DNA from: Ganoderma boninense
Taxonomy: Eukaryota > Basidiomycota > Agaricomycetes > Polyporales > Polyporaceae
Direction: 5' to 3'
Length of the DNA: 64,000 nucleotides
Assembly (NCBI GenBank): GCA_002900995.3
Contig: CM035307.1
Coordinates: forward strand, 434,001-498,000
This document shows positions 48,357 to 58,422 of this stretch, piece after piece. Under the pieces are notes generated by a model, which saw nothing but the letters and a program-made list of their open reading frames with translations, ran no database searches and had not been told where the DNA came from. Position 1 is the first letter of the stretch. Each line of letters begins with the position of its first letter. Position numbers and translations under genes: made by a program.

Positions 48357-49612
48357 GTCCCTACCAACGGCAAACTCGACTGGTTTCGGTCCGCCTCGAA
48401 CGAGTGCTTCACGCTCGTCTTCCCTGCTGGCCTTGCCATGAACGACCCCGTCTCCGCGCACTGGCAGTGGTCGGTCGACCCCTGCTGCGGCAAGCAGAAG
48501 GTCAACAGTTCCCAGGTATGGTTCTCCAACGCGCACGCTTTTGTCCAAGGCTCACTGTAATCCACCACTTGCTCGATAGTGCGGAATAATCACCGGGGTC
48601 TCCAAGACTGGCGGACTGTACCGCCTCACCGTCCCGCTCGACGTCTACACATTCAAAGTCACTATCGCCGCCGACGGCCGCTCCGCCACGCTCTCAAACC
48701 AGCAGGACACTCCAACGACCTTGATCCTGTCGTACTCCGACTGCACCCGTGTCCCGACCACAGCTGTCTTCACCGGCAAACTCACCTATGCGAACTACGC
48801 CAAAGACGAGATGATCACTCTTGTCATGCCTGTTGGGGTCGTCCCCGATGCACCGGTCGGGCTCTTCTACCAGTGGACCGTCGACGCCAAGGGCGTGCCG
48901 AAGAGGAACCAGGTCGACGTCGGGACCCTCTCCGGGGTCGCGATGCTGACGGGCGGTGCCGTGACGGGGGTTTTCAAGGCCTCGTACTACACCTACCAGT
49001 TCATCTTCCCTGCGGATGAGAAGCCTGTCTTGGTCAACATGTCCGCGTCCGACAGCCTTGGGCCGCACACCATCTCCCTTGAGCGCGCTACGTGTGGCAA
49101 GTCTCCGGCTGGCTGCCGGAAGGTACATGCCTTAACCTTCACCACTTGAAACCTTGAGTGCACTTGCTGAACGCTCCCCGCCAGGCCCTGATCGCTCGTT
49201 TCGACAATGGCTCCGACACCGGCATCTTCATGGTGAAGGACATGCTGACAAAGTACCTCGGGTTCGAGGCCGCGAACGTCGCGACGTGGCGAACGGTGCC
49301 AAATCACCCACCGGGTGCCGCCCCACTCCCACTGCCGCCCACTTCAAGGAGAAGTTCGTCGAGATGCTGTCTGGAGTGCTGCCTGGCGACGTACGCTTCT
49401 TGTATGTGGACGCGCAGGGGACGCAGAAGGGCGGGGACGACTGCTGCGACAAGGACGACGGGAAGAACGGAGGCTTCGCGTTCGCGGAGGGCGACTGGGG
49501 ACGAAGAAGGAGCTCGTCACGAATGGCTGGATCAGCGAGGCCATTCGCAAGGTGCGTGCTCTGTCGTCGCACTTTCGCGTAGCTTGCAGCCATCAGGAAA
49601 AACCTTCTTTGA

Positions 49613-50976
49613 TAATGAGGGCTAATTGCGTATAAATGAGCTGAATTATGGGATTAGTCTCGTTATCAAGGTCCGGATCTAATCAGCAACAATTGAGACA
49701 TAATTGTCTACTCACGAGTACAGTAATTCACTCCCGGCATTACCGCTACAGCCACTGGATATCACTCTTGCATGACTCGGAGAAGAATAAGTGTTGTATT
49801 GAAAGACTGCCCTATATTACATACAATGGTATCGAAGATGCACAAGCGCAACTACTAACACCACCAGACACAATCAGTGACTAACCTGTGGCGGGACAGT
49901 GGTCAGTCAAGCAACAATGTACGGTGCAATGCCGCCAAAGGAAGCACACTCACAGAGATACAAAAGACTTACAGAAGAAACCACAATGTTGACAAGCGGC
50001 CGCGGAGATGATGAGAACAATATCGAGATGAAGTACCGATGCCTCAGGGACCATCAGCGCGGCAACTGTAGTACTCATGCCCTCCAGCCGGACGATCTTC
50101 ATGGCGAACTCAATGGCGTCGCATGAGCAGGTCATCAGATCAGCACACCGGTGAAAGCCCTGTCGCTCGTAGATGAGGCGCAGAGGTGGATGCATCAAAA
50201 TTCGCGAGGAGAGGCAACGGAGACTCACGGGACATGAATAACGGGTCTTGCTTTCAAGCCATAGGTGGCTGCACGCTGTTTGGCGTGAGTTGACCCAGCC
50301 GCTGCAAACATGCTGGAGCGACGACGAGAGAGGAACATACCTTGAGCTATGACGATGGAGCAGGCGCGCGACGTCAAAGCAGGAACCTGGCTCGACAATA
50401 ACACGGCAAGCGAGGCTGCCTGAGAGATGCAGAGGTCACAGAGTGTTCTTGTCTGCTGCCTACAGTCAGGTGAAATAGTGCATGAGAGCCGGAGAAGTAC
50501 TCACAAGACTTGCCACGTCACATGTCTGCACACGACAAAGCGCAGCCAGTGGGAACGGTAGACCAGGCAGAGAATACCCCTTCAGTCGCGCAAAGCCTGG
50601 AAAGAGGCTAGTGACATCAGACAGAGCGATGTTAGTGGATGATATCGACACAAGGCAGCTTGGTGGTAGGTGGGTTGGTGATGGGAGAAGGACAAGGGAG
50701 TACTCGGAATCCTGGCGCAGCAACTGCGGGATGGGCGTCGCGTGCTGGCGCCCGTGTTTAGGGCCGGCTTCGACAAACTTACAAATTCAGCCCATCTTCG
50801 CCCCAACCAAGAAGATCGATCTCCACTCGACTTTGAGGCTTGATTTTGAAATGAAATAGACGTACGGTATGGGGTATAATGCTACAAGCAATTCCATGTT
50901 ACCCGACGAAGTTTCGTATGCTTCCATCCAAAATAGTACCAATTAGCGCCTAGATATGCTAATCGAGCCCTCGTTA
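49613..50976. mobile_element. 1.36 kb insertion with TA target duplication (pogo/Tc1-like ends)
   Basis: The left end is TAATGAGGGCTAATTGCGTA; the right end, reverse complemented, is TAACGAGGGCTCGATTAGCA. The first eleven positions agree at ten. TA is present at both borders. Removing the element with one TA joins ...CTTTGATA to GCGGTAGAG and gives an open exon in the caspase-like gene. The interior is AT-richer and has no recognisable transposase. Confidence 0.6.
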
Positions 50977-51542
50977 GCGGTAGAGGTTTTCCCTGATGGC
51001 CCTGACCACGACCTTGTGCTGTCAGAGCCTTAAGCCCGGAGTCAACCTTACGATCCTCTCTCCATCGTGCCTCGGCGGCGGGATCATCGATACGACCACT
51101 CGGCCTTCTCCTGGCCGGCTGTCACGAGTCGCAGTCCACCGCCAAAGTTCTCAAGGATGGCGGCCAGTGGGTGGACCCGTGGACGTACGCGATCACCAAG
51201 ATCGTTGCAAGGCGGGTGAAGCGCGGCGTGCCGACGTACACGACGCTGTTCGACGAGGCCAAGGTGTTCATCAAGCAGCTCGTAGACTGCGGTTGCGAGC
51301 TCGATCGCAACAAGTATTTTGGCCCGAGCCCGGACGAGCGGCACCCCAGGCGCAGAACCTTGCGTGCCCGTGCCACAAGAGCCACCAGGACCCGCAGCTG
51401 ATCTTCGACGACGACTTCATCAACCCCGACGCAGAGAGGTTCCTCTTCCCGATCCCTGCCAACTCCAGGTGTGGCTGCGACTCCGTTGAACACGTCAAGG
51501 TTATCAGGTACCCGCGCGATGAGTAGAGTTCTGCACTTGGAG

Positions 51543-51642
51543 NNNNNNNNNNNNNNNNNNNNNNNNNNNNNNNNNNNNNNNNNNNNNNNNNNNNNNNNNN
51601 NNNNNNNNNNNNNNNNNNNNNNNNNNNNNNNNNNNNNNNNNN
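51543..51642. other. Assembly gap (100 N)
   Basis: Exactly 100 N. The caspase-like gene ends 16 bp before it; a glyoxal oxidase fragment begins right after it. Confidence 0.98.
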
Positions 51643-51739
51643 ATCTTGAGCATGCCGGAGAAACTGGCGTTCGGGAAGAGGGTGAGCGTGCCGATCTCGA
51701 TCCCGAATAACTTGAACACGCAGGATGCGAACGTGCAGG
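51643..51739 (+). pseudogene. Fragment of a glyoxal oxidase exon
   Basis: It reads [32 protein letters not shown] and then a splice donor GTGCGTAC. This is nearly identical to 7205-7300 of the complete gene, including the exon end. The following exon (DUF1929) does not appear downstream; a fragment of that type instead follows the other gap at 27265. Confidence 0.8.
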
Positions 51740-52079
51740 GTGCGTACCTTGATGTCAATGGGTGGCTCCAGTGGTGCTAGGCTTTGGTATTGATGTACTT
51801 GTGCGTGGCGACAGTTCAGCCCATTCACATTACATACTCACAAGTGCTTCCGACCCGGGGGTGACAAGACGGCCTAAGTGCTTGCCACCCGGTCCCGGCC
51901 GGAGAGGGTGGGGTACAGCAAGGTAGCACCCGGCCGGATGCAGGGCGGGGGGGGGTATAAGTGTAGAGAGTAAAAGGACTGGTTGTGTCGAGGGTCGAAC
52001 TAGGTAGCATTGAATGCTACGCGGAGTTGTATCTGGCATGGGCTACGTGCTCGTGCGCGCTGTCAGGAGGGTGCATAGG
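51740..52079. other. Spacer between the glyoxal oxidase fragment and the satellite
   Basis: No gene recognised. It contains a G9 run near 51948. Confidence 0.45.
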
Positions 52080-53290
52080 GGTGGCAGGTGGGCATAAACC
52101 CCTGCCACCCACAGATTTGTCGTCCCTCACGATCCCGGGCCCGCTGGGCGGCGCAACTTCGTGAAGCGACGTATTCCATCCCCCCTGGCGCTCCGAGCAC
52201 ATGGTTTCATTTTTGCAGATTTTAACCATGGGTAGCCGGCCGGCCAGCAGTGGTGGGCATGCCGCACCCGGCCGGCCACCACCCCCCGACTTGTCGTCCC
52301 TCACGATCCCAGGCCCGCTCGGCGGCGCAACTTCGTGAGCGACGTGTTCCCGTCCCCCTGCACACTCTGACTACCTCTTTTGGCTTTTGCAGATTTTAAC
52401 CATGGGCAGCCGGCCGGCCAGCAGTGGTGGGCATGCCGCACCCGGCGGCCACCACCCCGACTTGTCGTCCCTCACGATCCCAGGCCCGTCGCGGCGCAAC
52501 TTTTGTGGCGACGTGTTTTCCGTCCCCCTGCGCGCTCCGAGCACATGGTTTCATTTTTGAAGATTTTTAACCATGGGCAGCCGGCCGGCCAGCAGTGGTG
52601 GGCATGCCGCACCGGCCGGCCACCACCCCCCCGACTTGTCGTCCTCACGATCCCAGGCCCGCTCGGCGGCGCAACTTCGTGAGCGACGTGTTCCATCCCC
52701 TGCGCGCTCCGGCACATGGTTTCATTTTTGCAGATTTTAACCATGGGCAGCCGGCCGGCCAGCAGTGGTGGGCATGCCGCACACCGGCCGCACGGACCCC
52801 CCGACTTGTCGTCCCCCACGATCCCGGGCCCCGCTCGGCGGCGCAACTTTGTGAGCGACGTGTTCCCGTCCCCTGCGCGCTCCGAGCACATGGTTTCATT
52901 TTTGCAGATTTTTAACATGGGCAGCCGGCCGGCCAGCAGTGGTGGGCATGCCGCACCCGGCCGGCCACCACCCCCCGCCTTGTCGTCCCTCACGATCCCA
53001 GGCCCGCTCGGCGGCGCAACTTCGTGAGCGACGTGTTCCCGTCCCCCTGCGCGCTCCGAGCACATGGTTTCATTTTTGCAGATTTTAACCACAGGCAGCC
53101 GGCCGGCCAGCAGTGGTGGGCATGCCGCACCCGGCCGGCCACCACCCCCCGACTTGTCGTCCCTCATGATCCCAGGCCCGCTCGGCGGCGCAACTTTGTG
53201 AGCGACGTGTTCCCGTCCCCCTGCACACTCTGACTACCTCTTTTGGCTTTTGCAGATATTCACCACAGGCAGCCGGCCGGCCAGCAGTCT
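52080..53290. repeat. Tandem array of about seven GC-rich units of about 173 bp
   Basis: The junction GACTTGTCGTCCCTCACGAT (with variants) recurs at about 52114, 52289, 52460, 52634, 52804, 52978 and 53152, that is every 170-175 bp. Each unit contains AGCCGGCCGGCCAGCAG, CATGCCGCACC and CGGCGGCGCAACTT. Two unit types differ in the 3' third: type A has GAGCACATGGTTTCATTTTT followed by GCAG; type B (52352-52395 and 53219-53257) has CACTCTGACTACCTCTTTTG followed by GCTTTTGCAG. Open frames across the array reflect the repeat and are not treated as genes. Confidence 0.9.
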
Positions 53291-53301
53291 TGAAAACAGT
53301 G

Positions 53302-53400
53302 GATTTCACACCCGATGACCTACCTTCACCACACCCGTAGCACTCCATGGATGTCACACCCGATGACCCATTTTCCCCCCACCCGTAGCGTTCCATGATA
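53302..53400. repeat. Two direct repeats of about 50 bp between the satellite and the KDZ module
   Basis: TCACACCCGATGACC...CACCCGTAGC-TTCCAT occurs twice in a row (about 53305-53350 and 53353-53397). This may mark the end of the mobile module. Confidence 0.5.
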
Positions 53401-53450
53401 CATTGATCGTTACCACCCTACTAGTTTCCTCAGTTCCTCCATAAGCACCT

Positions 53451-54091
53451 TCACATCGCCTCCGCTACACTATCTGACGTTTGCATGTCCCCCTGCCCCT
53501 CATTCAAGCGCTCCTGGACCTCCTGCAGCATTCCGGTCACTCGTAGCTGCAAATCCCCTCGCTCTCGAAGCTCGCGGGAGACTGCTGTCATCCCGGTACG
53601 AATTGTTTCTCGCTGTTGTGAACAAACAGCAAGAAGTTGTTGAAGGTCAGCCCCGTGCACCGGCAAGGGCGGACCCTGCGCTGCCAATTAGTTTTCAAAA
53701 TTGCAATGATGTTCACACCCGGACTTACCACTGAATCCTCTGGCGCATCCCACCATGCGGGACAGTTGTTATTGTCGCTGTTGTTTTGCCATTCCCACCA
53801 TTGGGGAACTGGCCACCAGAAGTCTGATTGTGCCAATGCCTCCCATTCTTTGTCGTTTGTTGGGAACGACACTGCGAGGACTGCGCTGTTCATCCGCTCC
53901 AGGTTCACGGTCAATTTGTGGCCATGCCAGATGGCGCTCTCCAACATCAATTCCACCGGCCTACATCTTGGGCGTTTGCCCTCAGGCACACCCGTTGAGA
54001 TCTCCATGGCTGAGATCGTTCCCATGACCATGATAGCGGTCCACTGGCCAAGCTTATTGTTCAGATCGTCGGGTGACGCACCGGATGACAC
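53451..54091 (-). CDS. Small protein of unknown function with coiled-coil C-terminus, 3' neighbour of the KDZ transposase
   Basis: The main exon reads SSGASPDDLNNKLGQWTAIM, VMGTISAMEISTGVPEGKRP, ERMNSAVLAVSFPTNDKEWE and QSDFWWPVPQWWEWQNNSDN. An intron (GTAAGTCC...GCAG, near 53664-53729) joins it to GPPLPVHGADLQQLLAVCSQ, then RELRERGDLQLRVTGMLQEV and QERLNEGQGDMQTSDSVAEA, ending at 53451. The C-terminal part is likely a coiled coil. A further upstream exon may exist up to about 54381 (TSVKVNMPPRHHPITAHETD), so the start is uncertain. No domain is recognised. It is on the same strand as, and just downstream of, the transposase, so it is probably an accessory gene of the element. Confidence 0.5.
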
Positions 54092-54496
54092 TTACTTACC
54101 AGTTCTCGGGCGAGCCCGGCGTTCCAGCGCCTCGTGGTAATCTCATCCGGCTGCTTCGGAAGTGCTTCCACTGCCCTCACAATTCTCCAACAGCAAGTCA
54201 TCAGTTGGACATGGGCACCACGCAGTGCACAGGTTCCGGTGATTTGACGTTCGTCGGCGTCGGTTTCGTGGGCTGTGATGGGATGATGACGGGGTGGCAT
54301 GTTGACCTTCACTGAGGTGCAGCCCAGCTCCCCCCCATATATGATGCAGGCGTAGGAAGCAGTACTGGCGAAGAAGCGCATCGCCTGTCAAACTTTGTCC
54401 AGCAGATGTGCACCCGTGGTAATCAAACTTACGTCAACAGATGTTTTCTCGAACCCTATCTTCGGCTTCTCATTCCCTCAGTCACTTCTCCTGGGA

Positions 54497-57400
54497 TTAC
54501 ATGTCAAGCCCAGGAACCCTATGTACCACTCTCGCAGCCGCGAACATCTTCGATGTGTGATCTCGAAGACTACGCCAAACTGCCGCCTGTCGATGAGCAT
54601 AGGCCCTGTGCCCCGGGTGATCCGCCGCTACCGCTAGGCCCTCCCAGCCTTTGACCTTGTGGTCCAGCGAACGCACCGTGCATTCCATCTCGAAGGGGAC
54701 AAGGATGATCTCTTCGTCCCATCGCCGTTTTCGTGCGTGTGCCCTCAGCCACATCACCCGTCGAACTAACATCTGCATTAGTCTTGTTCTATACAGGTTC
54801 ATATCGGCTGTCATCACGTACAGTTGTTCATCCAGACATTATCTCTCCCGGTTGCATTATCTTCGAAGCTCCAAATCCAAGACGCATGAACTTCACGAAG
54901 GCCAGGCGTAAACGCCTCAAGGACTGTGGTATTTGCACGGAGATCCTCCCTGCGAATCGCACGATACTGTTCGAGGAGACCAGTGACTGCTTTCCTTTGT
55001 TCGACATCGTCAAGGTCGTACAGCCGGCTGATAGCACGTCGAGCATGCAGGTATACCCGAACGTGCTTCCGGAGGTTTTCGTCCGCAACTGAAACCTCGT
55101 CATAGCTGCGGAGTTTCGTCCGATAGGACGTAGCCTTCCGGACCTTCGTGCGGTAAAGTAGCGACTTGTAGCCGATGGATGTACGGATCGCTTGCAGAGC
55201 ATCATTCATCTGGCCCTTTCTCAACTCCATTTCGGATGTTGCTAGGTGAGTGAGGGAGAGTTTTTTCAGGAAGTCGTAACCCAGCGTAGATGGCAAGGGC
55301 AAAGGCTGATGTTCTGGTTTTGACATATCGGGTGTCGATTCCGAAAGCGCATCCGGTGAGGGTTGCGATTGTGAGATATTTTGGTTTTCGACGACCTCAC
55401 CAGAATCATCCCACTGTACTCCCGGCATTTCGGCTTCGGCTACCAGGGGAAGCCGGGATGCAAAAACCTGCGAAGGAAGAAACTTCCGCGAAGCGGTTTC
55501 GAAGCCCTTCATACTGCCTGCCAGCTTCTGACGGTGTTGCTCGAGCTGAATCCTTTGTTTCGTAGTCGTGTTTGGACCATTCTTCGCACTTATCTGAATA
55601 ATGGCGAGCCTGGAGGCAGTCAGCCTTTTGAAAGCTCAGGCAAACACAAATCGTCAACATACTTCCGCTCTTCAAGGGCAAGCCTGGATGAAATCCACGA
55701 CGCTACCCCGTGTTCTGTGAGCTCTGAACAAGTTTCCCTTTCCACCAACAAAAGCTCGACTTGTTGTCGGGTGGGAACTATGTCGAGGATTCCGTCAATG
55801 TGCGTTTCGGGGAAGGTAAACATTGCTCACGTGCATTACGATGCATATCGTATATGTCCATGGCTGCCACATCTGTCTTCCGACGCTCGTCGGCATCCTG
55901 TGCCATTGTTTCCCATTCAAGGCTGCGTACGTCTCCAGAAGCCTCACGTATGTCATTGAATGCCTTTGTTGCAGGTGCCCATTCCTTGCATGCACGCTTC
56001 CACTTTCCGACGAGTGCGTGTCCTGTTTTTTTTTCAGCGTCTGAAACCGCGGATGCCAGCTATACGCGCACTGACCAATTCGTACCATTTTTTGCCAGTT
56101 CGAGTCGTTCATATGGTCATCCAGAACTTCCCGACGGTGTGAATTGGACATGCCCCGGGTGCTTCCAGAGATCTCGTTCACCGCTTTTGGCCACAGTGGT
56201 TCCATTGTCTCACCGCCCTGGACACCTGCACCTTCAATGAAGTTTACGGAGAAGCGGGGAAAGCACTGGGTTTGGTGGCCATGGACGTGGAACTGTCCTA
56301 TGCCTCCTAGAATCGTCAGCCCCGGTGGCATGTGAAGGTATGGGCTTTTCGAAAACCGACGGAGGAGATTGATGTGGTACTGACACATGATGTCGTACAG
56401 TATCAGAATGATGGTTAAAGTCTTCATCCAGATAAACACGCCATTTGTTGCGTAGTCCATGTTGCGTTGACTAACCAATCCAATTAAGCCATGACGTTCC
56501 AGGTTTCACGACGGATGATAGAGACTCACCCTTCACCCAGTTGGAAGTCGACGCAGGTGTGGGGGATGAAAAATCCATGTCTCGAGCAGGCCGCAGCGCC
56601 GACACCTGTGGCTTCGTATTTCCCTCGCTTGAGAGAGGACGTCAAGACCGCCCGGTGATCATGGCAGACGGGTGCCTGCATCCGGCGGGTGTTACCTTGT
56701 CACCTCGTCGGCAACAAGGAAAGATGCGAAGCGCACCTCGGTAAATTCCTTCGCTGTGACGAGATGCGACTTGTATGGTCCATCCTCCACCGTGAATAGG
56801 TGTCCGTCTGCTATCGGAACATCATCTTCTGGATTTTTCATCGGGTGGTGTTGGGCGCTAAAGTTTCCGTCCATGACGGCCGAACACATGTATTTCCACC
56901 TGAAGTGGGTCAGTATATTGAGAGGTTCCAAATTTCCCGAACTAACCGGAGTGGATCGTTTTGCCATCCATCTGGAAGATTTGTGTCCGGGTCCGGGCAA
57001 GTTGGACACCGGACCCCCAATGACCCTTGGTGGGCCATTGCGGATGTGCGATGTCCGAACCCTGCCCACTTCCGAAGTTTGAGATTACGCCATTGTCGTG
57101 ATAACCGCAAAAGTTCCTTGTATCGATCCTAATATTGACAGATATGAATGTGGTTAACACCCATCTGCAAAGGCAACGTACCGGGACAATGTGTGGAAGA
57201 GCATTGTTTGTATACCGACGGAGTAATGAGTAGTAGTTGCGAGGAGGCACATTACATTCCTTGTTTGCAAGAAGAAAGTCGTCCAACACCCGGAACGTGA
57301 ATGCAGTCCGTGGTGCTTTGATGGTTGCTGGGTAGTAGCCCATATCCAGCAATTGGGTATCTTCCCGCCCAGCATTAGGACAGGAACAGAAGACGACGCG

Positions 57401-58318
57401 AATTTCATGGACCCCGTTGCTGTGAACGATGACAAACATTCGAGAGTTGTCGGATACGAGGAAGGGTGAATCAACAGCACGGTTGGTGACATCCGGGAAG
57501 GGCAGGTCGGTGACAGGAACAACACGGGGCCCCTGGTGGGTAGGGTCGCCATACCACTGATCCTCATCCTCATCCTCCCACTCATCCTCATCGCCCGGGA
57601 GGACAAAAGGCATGTCGTTGTGACTCTCTATGGGGTCCATCCAATTCGACTGCTCTGTGTGAACCGGAGAGTCTCAGATAATTACCGACCGACATCGGGA
57701 AGAGACCACATACGGTCAACAGCCGTCGTCCTGGGACAACGTTCGCCGCCGTGGCCAAGATGAATTTCAACACCAACATGGCGAAGCCAGTCGGGTGTGA
57801 AGTACCTATGGTTCCAGGACTCCACACGATGAAGAGGGTGACTAAAGTGCCGCTCCCGTAAACAGGTCGTACAGAACGTCGGATGCGCATGGCAGGTAAG
57901 ACACCGCCACTGGACAGCATGGCCACAGCTTGCCTCCGGTGGGCATTGTTCTCGTTCCAAGAGATGCCTGAGGTATTCATCACGGACGCCAAGAAACTCC
58001 CGGATGTACTCTCCTTGTGGCTGAAATATATCGCTGGTAAATTGTTTCACTGGTATGGATGGCATATATTACCTTAAAGTTCCGCTTTGCTGGCAAAATA
58101 GAATTGTGATCAAGACCCACATCTTCCGAGCTTTGCAATGCCGTCGTGGCATCCTCTGTACGTTGCCGAGAGCCCGGCGTTGATGATGGCCGCGATACCA
58201 GCGGGATGTGCGATTTCACCCGATTACGTTTCGCTACTATACCTCGGCGCGTTCTCTTTCCGCTGATGGTGTACTCCTCAACTACATCAACATCCTCCAC
58301 GAGGTTCCTCCGTTTCAT
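54497..58318 (-). CDS. KDZ-family transposase with CxC2 cysteine cluster
   Basis: The gene starts MKRRNLVEDVDVVEEYTISG at 58318. Exon 2 carries QPQGEYIREFLGVRDEYLRH and the CxC2 cluster CLTCHAHPTFCTTCLRERH, then WNHRYFTPDWLRHVGVEIHL. Next come VHSNGVHEIRVVFCSCPNAG, FTFRVLDDFLLANKECNVPP, LSRQWRNLKLRKWAGFGH, VMDGNFSAQHHP, LYDIMCQYHINLLRRFSKSP, TILGGIGQFHVHGHQTQCF, GAGVQGGETMEPLWPKAVNE, ISGSTRGMSNSHRREVLDDH and MNDSNWQKMVRIG. The C-terminal exon is MWLRAHARKRRWDEEIILVP, stop at 54497-54499. These blocks are diagnostic of Kyakuja-Dileera-Zisupton transposases, with an RNase H-like catalytic core; the Asp of VMDG, the Asp of LYDI and the Glu of GGETME are the likely acidic triad. It cuts and moves the element in the nucleus. 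Many introns are needed; most exons look intact, so it may be functional or only recently lost. Confidence 0.9.
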
Positions 58319-58422
58319 CAGGGCAGTGGGTGGATATTGTAACGCAGATGATGGGAGGGGTGAAGCAGCAAGAAGAATGACAAATTTGTGCGGCAAGAGA
58401 CATGTACAACCGGAAGCAGTAC

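Larger units (their letters stand above)
47905..51526 (+). pseudogene. Caspase-like (peptidase C14) protein gene, interrupted by two transposable elements
   Basis: A TATATATT box is followed by ATG 47905 and only five codons before a fold-back element. Coding resumes at about 48357: PTNGKLDWFRSASNECFTLV, HWQWSVDPCCGKQKVNSSQ, then CGIITGVSKTGGLYRLTVPL and a beta-rich stretch up to ERATCGKSPAGCRK. The next exon starts a caspase-like fold: ALIARFDNGSDTGIFMVKDM, LTKYLGFEAANV, HFKEKFVEMLSGVLPGDVRF, LYVDAQGTQKGGD. The catalytic-His position (SGHG in metacaspases) appears as DAQG. A 1364 bp element then splits the next exon (PDGPDHDLVLSEP). Beyond it come VNLTILSPSCLGGGIID, LLLAGCHESQSTAKVLKDGG, PWTYAITKIVARRVKRGVPT and ACPCHKSHQDPQLIFDDDF, ending RYPRDE at 51526. 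The Cys of SPSC fits the catalytic position. Frame shifts occur at about 49300, 51030 and 51340. The N-terminal domain is unfamiliar. Such proteins may act in cell death or immunity, which is inference. Confidence 0.65.

Noticed and set aside
52472..53167. A 231-codon minus-strand frame and several plus-strand frames across the satellite
   Set aside because: They exist because the unit lacks stops in some frames; units vary by indels and no frame is kept across the whole array.
52080..53290. A CRISPR array
   Set aside because: The whole 173 bp unit repeats without unique spacers, and the organism is a eukaryote.
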